Source: Eutypa lata
Lineage: Eukaryota; Ascomycota; Sordariomycetes; Xylariales; Diatrypaceae
DNA length: 64,000 nucleotides
Direction: 5' to 3'
Assembly (NCBI GenBank): GCA_022661535.1
Contig: JAKULF010000003.1
Location: 620,001 to 684,000, forward strand
This document shows, in pieces, positions 37,080 to 47,464 of this stretch. The notes under the pieces are model-generated. The model saw nothing but the letters and a program-made list of their open reading frames with translations. It searched no databases and had not been told where the DNA came from. The translations under genes were made by a program, and so were the position numbers. Numbering within the stretch: the stretch's first letter is position 1; each line of letters opens with the position of its first letter.

Positions 37080-39425
37080 GAAAACTTGGACGAGCGGGAG
37101 GCGCCGTCCGTCGCGATGTAGGAGGGGGGAAACGTAGGTTACGATCGATCGCTCGCTCGCAAAGGTTACGGCGGGGGGGAATCGATTACTTCGTCGCGAT
37201 GATCAATTCGTAAGATCAAGATGAATTTCGGTCGTTTGGTGACGGCGATGTAACTACTGTGAGATGTAGGTAGAAGAGGTAGAGGATACAAGTAGGCAAA
37301 ACGCGAAGGATAGACCAAATTGGAGTGGTGGAACAGAAGTTATCCAAATAGAGGGAGACTCGTGAGAGTGGTACCTAGTAAGTAGGATAAACAACGATGA
37401 CGGAATCCAAGACAATGGAATCAATTATTGGAAGCTAACAAACTATCTAATGCATTCCAAGTAGAGGCTTTCAAAAGGGGAATAAAGTGAGTATTGGTAA
37501 GAGGGGTAGGGCTCCCTCTAGACAGAGGAAGTTTATGAGAGATGATGGTAAAATGAGAAAAATCGATATTCTCTTGATGGGTTCAGGTAAATGATTCACT
37601 ACTGTAATGGTAGGGAGCAGCGGGCATCAACAGGGAAGTTGGAGTGGAGGGTTGGACAAAGCTTTTTCTACCTTTGCAGTGTACGGTAATGATGAGATGG
37701 AAGATCACGGGGAGTGGGCTAAGTGGAGCTGGAGAAAAGAGGCCAACGCCTGGCGATATTGGACGGTGGGGGATCCTTGGCGTTAGTGTGCTGGCTACAT
37801 ACATACATGTACTAGGTATACATATGTATGTAGTCATTTACAAGGTACATACATTGGAAAGTCATCACATTTTCTACGTAGCTATAGGAACATTAGGTAT
37901 TCACTTTCGTCTATTAGCTGGATATAGCTATACAAATTGACGTAATGCCGTAGGACTATACCTGCACACTGCAAAGGGCCTTGCGTTTGATGTAGATAAC
38001 AGCAATGGTGGAAAACGTTAGAGTACATAGGTACCTACTAACTTGTATGTGGCATCGTTGGCAGATACATGCAGGCTGGGAGGGAGCCTTCAAATGAACG
38101 ACTTCAATGTGGCCTGTTCGGCAATTGAATGCAAATGGACCGCCCTACTTACCTATCTAGCAGCCTGGCAGCTGGTTAATAGATCTAGACTCTTGCATGA
38201 AGGTGGCTTGACCAGGCTTAGACGGGCATGATCTGGACTGCTGGAGTTCTAGCAAGACATAATGACGAATATCAACGAGGCTGAGTGCATATGGAGACGT
38301 ATGAAATTGTAATTGATGGGGCCAGTTACCAAAGCTGCCAAGCAAGGTCCCGAGGTTGCCTACTGTATGTCTGTATGTATACACACGTCACCCCACAAAT
38401 CAAGGTTCCCTGTGAAAAGCTTGGCAAAAGGGAATTGCCCGATTAGGGAGGCGGGTAACTTACTACATGTAGGTATACTTAAACCGATATGTAGGTATAT
38501 ACATACATACACACACACATATGTATGTATGTAATCGTAGATCTTGTTCGCTTGGACTATGAATATACGTAGTCGTGTATGACTTCAATTCCTCAGTTCC
38601 TATACATGTATTAAACACGTACATACCCAGAGTCCTTTGTGTTGGAATTCTGAACTCTGTATGTGTTCGCTTGCTATGGAAAGCAGGAAGTACAATACCT
38701 GTAATGCTAGGTAACCGAAAGGGCATTCCGATACAAGGGGAAAGGAATGATCAAATAACTAAGTCATCATCAAGTTGCCGACAACTTGCAAACAACTCGT
38801 AGATGATATTTAAGAGCTTGGGATTTTTATTTTCATTTTCAAGTTTTTTAATTTTTACTTCTTGAAATTTCCACCTTTTCATCTGTAGATATCTGAATGA
38901 ATATCATATATCAAGCAACGAATGCTATCTTACCATACCATCCCTAACATCCTCTGCCATGCTATGTGTTTTCCCCCAACGAAATAACCATTGCTTGGGT
39001 ACTTAGTATCAAGCTCACCCAAAACTACAGCCAGTAGCGGAGCAAAACATCGATCTCCATGCCTCGGCATTAGAGCCGATCCTGTCGACCCTTTAACTAC
39101 CATTCCTAAACTAGGTGAACACATCACCCCCCGACGTTGTCGAGGGTACATAGTTACACATCATGAGATTTATAAACACAAACATAGCTATCTGTCCGCT
39201 CTGCGCTGGAGACATCTATGGCAGTATTGACCCTGGGATGCCGCAGAGCTGTGTTATGAGATTAGAATATCGACCTCCAACTCTAGTGTGTCAGTAAATA
39301 TGCTTCCAATATCCCCCCCCTTCCCCCGTTAACGAGAAGGACATCACCATGGCGAACCTGAGCTTTTCACAGTGATATGGAAACCAGGGCCCACGGAGAA
39401 AGCAACTCTGGGATGGGCTGGGGAC
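37080..39425. other. gene-poor region with TACA/TATG microsatellites
   Basis: No supported gene. Contains an imperfect palindrome of TACATACA / TATGTATG type at about 37795-37835 and a (TACA)n-(CA)n-(TATG)n block at about 38493-38534. The right part should hold the F-box gene promoter and possibly an unrecognised upstream exon. Confidence 0.4.
38493..38534. repeat. TACA / CA / TATG microsatellite, partly palindromic
   Basis: ATACATACATACA followed by (CA)n and then TATGTATGTATG. The two arms are complementary and could form a hairpin. Confidence 0.7.
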
Positions 39426-40558
39426 ATGGAATTCGACGAGTCTTCACGTCCCCTGATAAACTACGCAGACAGGGGAGAAACCCAAGAGAGAGTTAGCGGT
39501 AAGCCCGAAGAATTCTACGACAAGCAGGTCAGGCTTTTATGGGATTCGGATAACCAGCAATGGGCCTTCCTACTGGAGGGCACATGCTGGGTACTCTTCA
39601 CGGCTCGCTTCGGAGCTATGGAATCCAACGGCGACATTGATCTAGCGACCGGCTTGGCCCGAATCCTATGCAACCTTAACCGGAAGTCCACTACAAGTCT
39701 CCGGGATGTGCTACCTACGTGCCCGCCGCCGCCGGATAGAGAAGCGCAAGGATCAGATCACGAACATTGGGGCTTATGTCCTCGATTGTTCCGCACTCCC
39801 CAGAGGATCTTCGCGCTGAATAAAGAGACGACTGGAGTCTGGAAGGAGTCGCTTGAGCAGATTATATCCAGCTTCATTTATGAAGGAGGCCGAGAACCAA
39901 TAACACTGAGGAGAATACGACTTCGGAGACCAGAGAGCGACATCTGGAACGATCTTATGGACCCTGACGATTATTTGGATATATCATCGGATGGCATTCT
40001 CCTGGGATCACACCACCGCCCACAACACCAAGTCCCCACGGTAGACGGATTCTCTAGATTCCCCACCGAGCTACTCCTGCATATTCTAGCCTTCGTCCCG
40101 TTCGAGGATCTCCCTAAGCTGCGCCTGGCATCTAAGGTTATTGCGGCAGCATCAGCTCTCGCACAACTTCCGACTTTGTACTGGAAGATAGCTTTCCAAT
40201 ACCACTACCCATGTGCAATCCCGCGTTTCCTCGGTAAACCAGACTGGCGCACCCTCTGTTTTTCTATGCGCCCGCTCTTCCGGCCCCGTTGGAGTAGAGG
40301 GCCGCCCGGGAGATGGGGTAAATACTATGATGATTATCCCGAGGATTGTGGTGTTCACGGGGTACTAGAGATCAAGCAACAGTTTTGGGACCGCCTGGAT
40401 GGCCTGCGAGATCTCATATGCAGAAAACCACGCGGCGTCCCGGTCGACAGCCTGACGGATCGGAAATTCATGACGGCAGGCCTCGACGCGGAGTGGCAGT
40501 CCCACCGGCACGAGATGCAGCTCACACATCTGTTTATGCCGCAGTTGCACGAGTGCCA

Positions 40559-40639
<81 letters not shown>

Positions 40640-41315
40640 TAATAGCAGGACGAAGAATAACGGCTACCTATCCCGCACACCCTGGCTGGCACAAAGTTAC
40701 CGACTCCGCAGCATCGGGGTAACGACAACGCAGCTCGGAAAGAAGACCTTCATATCGGGGCTGCGCCTGTACCACAAGCGAGCGAGCGACTGTGACGACG
40801 ACTCAGAGCCAGACCCAGACCCAGACACAAAGATAAACACGAACACAAATCCATGGGCCACAAACCCATGGGCGTGCGACGAGTTCGGCTACACGGCCTA
40901 CGCGCCCGAGACGGCCCTGCAGGTCCTCAGGGGCGAAGATATCCGGGGTATCAAGGTCCAGTATTCGACCAGCGATGGCAGCGATGATGGGGGCAGGATC
41001 ACGAGCATCAAGTTTATACTCGTCAACGTGAGTACGGGGCACAGCAGAGAGACAAAGTGGGTGGGTACGGGCGTGACAGGGGACGGTTGTAGATTGGCGT
41101 CTGCTGTTCGTAGCTTTCTCTGGTTGCCTTTCGCAATTGTTGGTTGCTTCGATGTATGTTTACCTAAGTACTTAACTGCCATCGTGAAATATCCCTTCCC
41201 CTCCCTACCATAGGAGGAGAGGGAGGTTGCTAGCTACCTGTTGCTAACTATTACTTTATAGTACTGCGGCTTGACCGGTCTTTCCCTGATCGGTGCAGGA
41301 ATTGCTTCTTCGTGA
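39426..41315 (+). CDS. F-box protein (DUF7600-type architecture) with Asn-Asp repeat
   Basis: Likely substrate adaptor of an SCF ubiquitin ligase. The F-box is FSRFPTELLLHILAFVPFED followed by LPKLRLASKVIAAAS, near the middle of the protein, as in fungal proteins with a DUF7600-like region after it. Exon 1 ends at 41153 (donor GTATGT) and exon 2 is 41262-41315, preceded by a GCTAAC branch site. The join restores GCFDYCGLTGLSLIGAGIA, like the FDGFKMVSLGIA end of relatives. The frame is open upstream of the first in-frame ATG at 39426 back to a TAA near 39330, so an N-terminal exon may be missing; from 39426 the product is 593 residues. A 76-base AACGAC repeat encodes about 13 Asn-Asp pairs. 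The F-box call is good; the far C-terminal family name is less sure. Confidence 0.75.
40560..40640 (+). repeat. (AACGAC)n hexanucleotide tandem repeat, coding
   Basis: Between 12 and 13 near-perfect copies. In frame it encodes (Asn-Asp)n. Because the unit is six bases it stays open in several frames on both strands, giving spurious Arg-Gln, Cys-Arg and Ser-Leu repeat frames. Confidence 0.95.
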
Positions 41316-41548
41316 AGCCAGCGCCCGTCTTTAAGAAAGAAAGAGTTTGCCAGATAGATATATGTCTTGCATAGCTCTACGTCTTCACATCAATTGGTGT
41401 AAGAGAACTTAGACATGTGAAGGGTAACGAGGGGATAGTGTTGCTACTTACTGGGAAGATATCGTATCATTCATTCATTGATAGACTAGCTTTCTTAATA
41501 ATATATGATTCTCGTAACAAGGTCGTGATAATTTCTCAAAGTGCCACG

Positions 41549-42312
41549 TTATGACTTCTCATCCTGCTTGCCAACAAATGCCGGGTTTTGCTCCATCGTA
41601 GCGGAAATGAAGCCTCGGAGCGCAGCCCACCGAGTCGACGTCGAGCTCGAAGCTTGCTGCTGCTGTGTTTGCGTCGTCTGCATCTCGGCATTCGCATTTC
41701 CCGCACTTGAACTCTCAGTCTCAACCTGCATATCCTGCGCTCCTGTACCTGCATCGACAGCAGCAACAGAAGCAGCACCAACAGCATTCAACCTGGCAAG
41801 GCTAACCCCAAACCTCTCGACCTCCCCCTTCACGACCTTCTCCTTCCTCTTCAGGGCTCCCTTCCGCGTCTTCAAACTCTTATGCCGAACCTTGCCCTCC
41901 TGTCCCCTTTCCCCCTCCCCTCCGATCCCATCCTCCAACTCCGGGAGCGCATCCGCAAGCGCATCCAGGTTCGTCTTCAGCTTCTTGCCCGGCCGTCGCG
42001 TCTTCTTGCTGCTCTGGCTTTTCTGCACCTTCTCGATCCGCGACACGAACGACGCGTGCTTGATGTGGCGCTTGTCCTTCTTCGTGTTGCTGAACCCCAC
42101 GTCCGGTTCGGGCGCGATGGCGTCGGGGCGGGGCGCCTTCCGCGGCTCGTAGGGACCCGTGGTGCTGCGTGCTGCGAGCTTTGCGCGCAGGGTGCGACGC
42201 TTTGTGGGGGCTGTTGGGGCCTATGTGTGTAGACAGTTGTTGTTAGTAAGTGGAATGAAATGTTTTCCTGTTGTGAGGTGAGAGTATGATAGGAAGTGGG
42301 TGAGCTTACCAT
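41549..42312 (-). CDS. SLX9: ribosome biogenesis protein Slx9
   Basis: Nucleolar factor of 18S rRNA processing and small-subunit export. Exon 1 is 42312-42310, consisting only of ATG before a GTAAGC donor; exon 2 is 42220-41549. The product has 224 residues. The order of conserved blocks fits fungal Slx9: a basic N-terminus (APTAPTKRRTLRAKLAAR), FSNTKKDKRHIKHASFVSRI, KKTRRPGKKLKTNLDALADA, SLKTRKGALKRKEKVVKGEV followed by ERFGVSLARL, and the C-terminal RWAALRGFISATMEQNPAF. A low-complexity Gln/Ser/Thr segment precedes the last block. It is divergent with UBA4, sharing a 308-bp promoter. Splicing directly after the start codon is supported by the canonical donor and the CACATAG acceptor. Confidence 0.9.
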
Positions 42313-42620
42313 TTTGTGTCTGTGTCTGTGTCTGTGGAAGCGGAATGTTCACAGTCAAATCGAGCGTGAGATGATGAAATTTAATTCAATTAAACTTTAT
42401 AGGAACGGGCAGCGTCATAAATTTTAGTGGATCTGGTGGTAGAGAATCGGGAGTGTGGGGTACTGCTAGGGGATAAATGAATGTGACAGAAACCCCACTA
42501 CTCCGATATGCGGAATAGAAATATTAGTTTTATAACTACCTGTACTTTATATAGCAGTTTGTCTTTTATGTGAAACCCCTTTCTGCATTTCAAATTTACA
42601 GGGTCTACATCAAAGCAGAA
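42313..42620. promoter_or_regulatory. divergent promoter of SLX9 and UBA4
   Basis: A 308-bp space separates the two start codons, so the promoters must be shared or overlapping. It is AT-rich in the middle (GAAATTTAATTCAATTAAAC near 42375) with TATA-like TTTATATAGC near 42546-42555 on the UBA4 side. Confidence 0.6.
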
Positions 42621-44312
42621 ATGGACGCAGCGACGCGCAAAGCAGACGAGCTACGCCAGCAGATCTCCCGCGCAGAGAAAGAACTCGAGGATCTCCGCCA
42701 GCAGCTGCGGGACATTGAGACGTCAGCACCACCACCACCAGCAGCGCTGCCAAGTCGGGAAGATCCCACCACCACCACCACCACCGCCGCCTACGAGGAC
42801 CCCAAACAACAACCAGCGGCAACGGCAACAGAAACAGAAACCAAACCCTGGAACTGGCCCCTCTCCCCCGAAGAATACACACGATACGCACGGCAGCTCA
42901 TCCTCCCAGACTTCGGGGTATCCTCGCAGCTGCGGCTGCGCAGCACCTCAGTGCTCGTGATCGGCGCGGGCGGCCTCGGGTGCCCGGCCGCCGCGTACCT
43001 GGCGGGCGCGGGCGTGGGCACGCTGGGGATCATCGACGGGGACGTGGTGGAGGCGTCGAACCTGCACCGGCAGGTGGGCCACGGGACGGCCCGGATCGGG
43101 GCACTCAAGGCGCCGAGCCTCGCGGCGCATTGCCGGGCCCTAAACCCGCTCGTGCGGTACGTGAGCCACGCCGAGCACCTGACGGCGCGCAACGCGGCGG
43201 ACGTCGTGGGCCGCTACGACGTCGTGCTCGATTGCACCGACCGCCCGAGCTCGCGGTATCTGGTTTCCGATGCCTGCGTGCTGCTGGGTAAGCCGCTTGC
43301 TTCGGCTTCCGCGCTGAGGATGGATGGGCAGCTTGTTGTGTTGAACTATCCGCCTTCGCGGAGGGGGAGGAGAAGTGGTGGTGGTGGTGGTCAAGCGGAG
43401 GAGGATAGGGAGACCGGGAGAAAAGATAATGAAAAGGATGAAGAAATCGGAGGACCCTGCTACCGCTGTCTATTCCCGCGCCCGCCACCGGCTGAATCCG
43501 TGCTGAGCTGCGGCGAGGGCGGGATCCTGGGTCCCGTGGTGGGCGTTATGGGGGTGCTGCAGGCGCTCGAGGCGATTAAGCTTATCATTGCTTCACCTTC
43601 TCCTTGTCCTTCTAACAATAGCAATGGTGGTGGCGCCGTAGGTGGTGCAGAACAGAAGAAAACAACGCCCTCCCCCCCAACCCTCCTGCTGTTCTCGGCC
43701 CACACGACACCGCCGACGTTCCGATCCGTCCGCATGCGCGGCCGGAGACCCGATTGCTTCGCCTGCTCGCCGCGGTCGACGCTGACGCTCGATGAGCTTA
43801 GCTCCGGGTCTTTGGATTACGTGCAGTTTTGCGGAGTCACGGCGCCTATTGGCGTGTTGCGGCCCGAGGAGCGCGTGTCGGCTGCGGAGTACGATAGGGT
43901 ACGACAGGCTAGGATGATGGGGGATGGAGCGACGGGTTTAGAATGGAAGGGACGACAGCAGCAGCAGCAACATCACTTGTTGCTCGATGTCCGCGAGAAG
44001 GAACATTATAATGTTGCGAGTATACCTGGGTCGGTCAACGTGCCGTTCTCTAAATTCCAGGCGCAGAATACTAAGTTGGAGGGTACTTCTAATGGGGAGG
44101 AGGAGCCACCAAGACCGGATTGGATGCCGGAGTCGCTATCCCCTGATGCTCCGATCTACGTAGTCTGTCGGGTGGGTAATGACTCGCAGTTAGTGACGCG
44201 GAAATTGAAGGAGATGGGCCTTGATCAAAACGGTGCTCGTTTCGTCGGCGATATCAAGGGCGGGATGAGAGCATGGAAACAAGAAGTCGATCACACGATA
44301 CCCTTCACGTAG
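42621..44312 (+). CDS. UBA4: adenylyltransferase and sulfurtransferase Uba4 (MOCS3)
   Basis: E1-like activator of Urm1. It adenylates Urm1 and transfers sulfur from its rhodanese domain, serving 2-thiolation of wobble uridine in tRNAs and protein urmylation. A single 563-residue open frame starts at the first ATG, 42621. After an N-terminal coiled coil (about 1-35) and a Pro/Thr-rich stretch, the MoeB/E1 domain begins YTRYARQLILPDFG. It holds VIGAGGLGCP (ATP site), SNLHRQVGH, DCTDRPSSRYL, and zinc ligands CYRC and CFAC. The C-terminal rhodanese domain holds LLLDVREKEHYNVASIPGS and the active-site Cys in VCRVGNDSQ. Two low-complexity inserts (Gly/Arg/Glu-rich before CYRC; Ser/Asn/Gly-rich before LLLFSAH) explain why it is about 100 residues longer than yeast or human relatives. 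Confidence 0.93.
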   Translation: MDAATRKADELRQQISRAEKELEDLRQQLRDIETSAPPPPAALPSREDPTTTTTTAAYEDPKQQPAATATETETKPWNWPLSPEEYTRYARQLILPDFGVSSQLRLRSTSVLVIGAGGLGCPAAAYLAGAGVGTLGIIDGDVVEASNLHRQVGHGTARIGALKAPSLAAHCRALNPLVRYVSHAEHLTARNAADVVGRYDVVLDCTDRPSSRYLVSDACVLLGKPLASASALRMDGQLVVLNYPPSRRGRRSGGGGGQAEEDRETGRKDNEKDEEIGGPCYRCLFPRPPPAESVLSCGEGGILGPVVGVMGVLQALEAIKLIIASPSPCPSNNSNGGGAVGGAEQKKTTPSPPTLLLFSAHTTPPTFRSVRMRGRRPDCFACSPRSTLTLDELSSGSLDYVQFCGVTAPIGVLRPEERVSAAEYDRVRQARMMGDGATGLEWKGRQQQQQHHLLLDVREKEHYNVASIPGSVNVPFSKFQAQNTKLEGTSNGEEEPPRPDWMPESLSPDAPIYVVCRVGNDSQLVTRKLKEMGLDQNGARFVGDIKGGMRAWKQEVDHTIPFT

Positions 44313-44656
44313 CCATTTGAATAGTGATCAAAACAAATATGAACCAAACTAGTAAGAGGGGTCTGCATTCCTTTTTTTATTTATAAAAGTCCCTAGGTAG
44401 AAGATCCTACCGCTGTTGATACATACATAGTTGGTGGGAGAGGACCTTGAACGCCTATCCGGGGTTGATATCACGTTCTGTTGTGGTTTGTTGTTTTTCT
44501 TCTCGTAAGTGATAACAAAGACCCATCCTATCATAGCAAACCGTACTTAGCCATAGTAAAACGAAACCCCGAACCCGTCTAGCATCTCAACAGGTATGTG
44601 CTACTGCGTGCTTCACCCAGTTCAACACTCTAAGCCGTCCATTTACATCCCCACCA
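44313..44656. other. convergent 3' region of UBA4 and PAM17
   Basis: A 344-bp stretch between two convergent stop codons. No gene seen. Confidence 0.5.
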
Positions 44657-45573
44657 CTAGACGATGGTGCGTTTCTTAGTGAATGCCCTCTGATCCTTCA
44701 ACCATTGTCTGTAGCCCGCGACGCTGGAGATCTTCTCGCCGTAGAAATCAGGCACTACAAGGCACATGAGGTTAGCTTATCATTACCTACAAAAGAAAGC
44801 ACACACACCAGCCCCCCACTTCCCCCTTAACCCAACCAAACATCGACAAACTTACCAGGATTCTGCACAGAGCTCGTAGTAGGATCAACGCGATTCTTCT
44901 TGATGCGAGCGAAGAACTCAGCCTCCTTGGCGGCCATGGGCCTCTTGACGCCCCGGCGGAAGAGGTGAAACAGGGCGGAGCCCAGACTCGGGCCCGCGAG
45001 CCACCCGAGCCCCGCGCACGCCATGGTCAAGAGCCCCAGGCTGAAGATGGGATCCATGGGGATCTTGCCGAGGAGCCACTCCAGGTCCTGGTTCACCAGC
45101 AGCATGGCGCCAGTGCCGCCGCCCGCCGCCGTCGTCACCATGCTGCTCGCGAGCTGGATCCGGCGCCGCGTCTTGCGGAGCCGGAAGAATGTGTTCCAGT
45201 CTAGGAGGGGCTCTTGAGACTTCGATGAAGGTGATGAAGGTGAAGGCGAAGGTGTTGGGTTGCTGCTCGATGGAGGGGCTGCGGTGGTGGTGGTGGTGGT
45301 AGAGGCATGTCGGCGGGTGGGGGTGAATCGGTATTGTGGTGATGATGATGCCTTTCGGGAGGTCTTGAGAGAGGTATTCGATACTGTTAATGGTGATGGC
45401 GGTGGTGGTGTGCATTGGCTCTTGGCTAGCGACGATGCGACGAAGGTCGAGTACGGGCACGGACATGTGCCGACAGCAGCCCCTCCTCGTGTGAATGCGG
45501 CGGTTTGGAGCTGTAGCCCTCGTGCACCTAGAGTGCCGAAGCGCGCGACGTTCGCTGTGGTGGAAGTCAACAT
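44657..45573 (-). CDS. PAM17: presequence translocase-associated motor subunit Pam17, mitochondrial
   Basis: Inner-membrane component of the TIM23 import motor. Exons 45573-44856 and 44754-44657 give 271 residues. The N-terminus is Arg/Thr/Ser-rich and lacks acidic residues, as expected of a mitochondrial presequence, and is followed by a long Ser/Thr/Pro low-complexity stretch. The conserved domain begins LDWNTFFRLRKTRRRIQLAS, has two membrane segments (about 150-170 and 183-205, the latter with GLGWLAGPSLGSALFHLF), then KEAEFFARIKKNRVDPTTSS. The second exon supplies PDFYGEKISSVAGYRQWLKD and QRAF, the invariant Pam17 end. Intron 44855-44755 has a GTAAGT donor. Confidence 0.94.
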
Positions 45574-46219
45574 CGTGGCGTACTCAGTAAATGAATCAAA
45601 TCATCCGATGTACGATGCACTAGTTGAGTAGTCGGTAGACTGGACTACCTAGGCAGAATAGAAAGAGGGGAGTTTGTTGCTTTGGGCCTCGAACGGTCCC
45701 CGGTTGGCAGGTATCAAAACGTCAAATTACGAAGCTTCGTTTGACGTTCGAGGAAAAGTTCACAAAGCTCCCACTTCAATCCTAACCAATCAGGTGGGGT
45801 TCTTTGGAGCCTTACTATGTGCACAGACCATTTCTGTCTTGGCTTGATTGATGTCAAAGGCCCCACCTGTCTATAACTACCTACTGCACTCAAGTGGGCC
45901 AATGTTATAGAATCAGTCCGAAGTTTCTCGCGATAGTTAAGCCAAATGGTTGATTCATATACGACTCACAGAAAGCTATATATGGATTCCTATTCGATTT
46001 AAACGAGCATCACTTTAGGGAAGTCAATATCAGAACACAATAGACGAATGCCGCATTTTTTTAATTCAATTAATTAAGTAGGTATATTATAGCTCGGTTG
46101 TCCAATCAATGGCATCTTCTCTGAAAAATCAAGTGTCGAAGACCATGACATTTGAATTTGTAGAATATATGTATCTGATCTATATCGCTCCAGAATGATC
46201 ACAAACCAGTAATCGTGCA
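45574..46219. other. intergenic region
   Basis: PAM17 promoter side and the 3' end of the next minus-strand gene. No gene supported. Confidence 0.4.
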
Positions 46220-47464
46220 CTATACTCCCGCGTAGATGTTCGTGCCAGGTTCCCTACATATCGTCGGCCAAACATATTCATCAACATCGTCGTACTCGTC
46301 GAACTCAATCCCATCTTCCACCACACACATCTCCTCCAGGGCATCTATATGATCCCGCCGCATGGCCTCCCAATCTATCCCACCCATCTCCTGGCGTATA
46401 TCCCCGGTAATGAGCGGCGAGCCCTCCTTCTCCTCGTACTCAACCCCGGCCCCTCCTCTCCTCACAACAATCAGCATCTCCTTCTCGCGCTCCCCATCCG
46501 CAAGCAGCACCTTATCGCCCCAGATGCCAAAATCCTCCATAGCCATCCGTCCCTGCGGAACCTCCTGCTCGTACGTCTCGCGGGTCTTCTCATCCAGGAC
46601 GCCGCAGCACCCTCGCCATGGCTGCTGCTGCTGCCGCTGTCTTGCCCGATAAACCATAACCGAGGGCTCGGCCACCTCCCCATCCCGCTCATTCATCACA
46701 CCCCTCCAATGCGCAGGCTGCGGCTTCCGCCAGAACCGACACTCGCGTGCTCCAGCACCACCACCACCACCTCCATCATCCTCATCAAGTGCCAAGAAAC
46801 TCGGCACGACATTCGCATAACCTAGAAGTGCCGAGCTTTTGCTAATAAAGCGCAATTCACGCCAGCCGCTCCCCTCCCTGACAAGCCCATCGAGGGTCTC
46901 GTAGTCGTGGCGGAGACCATCGCCGTCACCACCACTACTCCCTAAAACCGTTAGGACATCCAAATTCAACCCAGGGACCAACTTGAGCGTCGAAGCCAGC
47001 CCGTAGCACGCCCGGAACTTGCTGCCCGGGAACCCGAGCTCGAGCTTCCGGGCGCCGACGCGCACGCGGCGGATCTGCGCGCGCGTCGTCTGGGGGAGCG
47101 CCGTCAGCGTGTCGAGGAGCGCGGCTGGCTGCTCGAAGTGGAATGACACTTGCCGGATCCAGGAGTCGCTGATTTCGTAGCAAGCCCGGCGGCAGGTTCG
47201 TAAGATTGCGAGGGCGTTGGGGTCTGGTTTGACTCTCGTGGTAGTGGTGGTGGCAGTGGTGGTGGCGGGGGAAGGGGAAGGGGAAGGGGTAGGGGTAGGG
47301 GGAGTCGATGTGGACTGGCGCGTGCCGCGCGATAGTCGTGTGGAGGCGAATAGATGCGAGTATATCTGATCTCGCAATTCCTGCGGGAGACGGTAGAGTA
47401 GACTACCCATTTGGTAGTCGATGACTGGCGATGAAGCCGCTTGGTAATCTTCTATCGAGTCCAT
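46220..47464 (-). CDS. F-box-like domain protein, function unknown
   Basis: A 414-residue single-exon protein from the Met beginning MDSIEDYQAASS; an in-frame Met lies 31 codons upstream (47557). The only recognisable part is near the N-terminus: LLYRLPQELRDQIYSHLFAS, the short F-box-like motif of a very large fungal family (LPxELRxxIY). A Thr/Pro/Ser low-complexity stretch follows (about 52-80), then a region (ALAILRTCRRACYEISDSWI) typical of these proteins, where a bound row of Leu/Cys residues precedes variable sequence. The rest is not assignable. The role is probably as an adaptor, but this is only inference. Confidence 0.65.
   Translation of the reverse strand: MDSIEDYQAASSPVIDYQMGSLLYRLPQELRDQIYSHLFASTRLSRGTRQSTSTPPTPTPSPSPSPATTTATTTTTRVKPDPNALAILRTCRRACYEISDSWIRQVSFHFEQPAALLDTLTALPQTTRAQIRRVRVGARKLELGFPGSKFRACYGLASTLKLVPGLNLDVLTVLGSSGGDGDGLRHDYETLDGLVREGSGWRELRFISKSSALLGYANVVPSFLALDEDDGGGGGGAGARECRFWRKPQPAHWRGVMNERDGEVAEPSVMVYRARQRQQQQPWRGCCGVLDEKTRETYEQEVPQGRMAMEDFGIWGDKVLLADGEREKEMLIVVRRGGAGVEYEEKEGSPLITGDIRQEMGGIDWEAMRRDHIDALEEMCVVEDGIEFDEYDDVDEYVWPTICREPGTNIYAGV

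Noticed and set aside
40346..40728. Arg-Gln, Cys-Arg and Ser-Leu repeat proteins over the hexanucleotide array
   Set aside because: A six-base unit stays open in several frames; only the Asn-Asp frame continues into the F-box protein.
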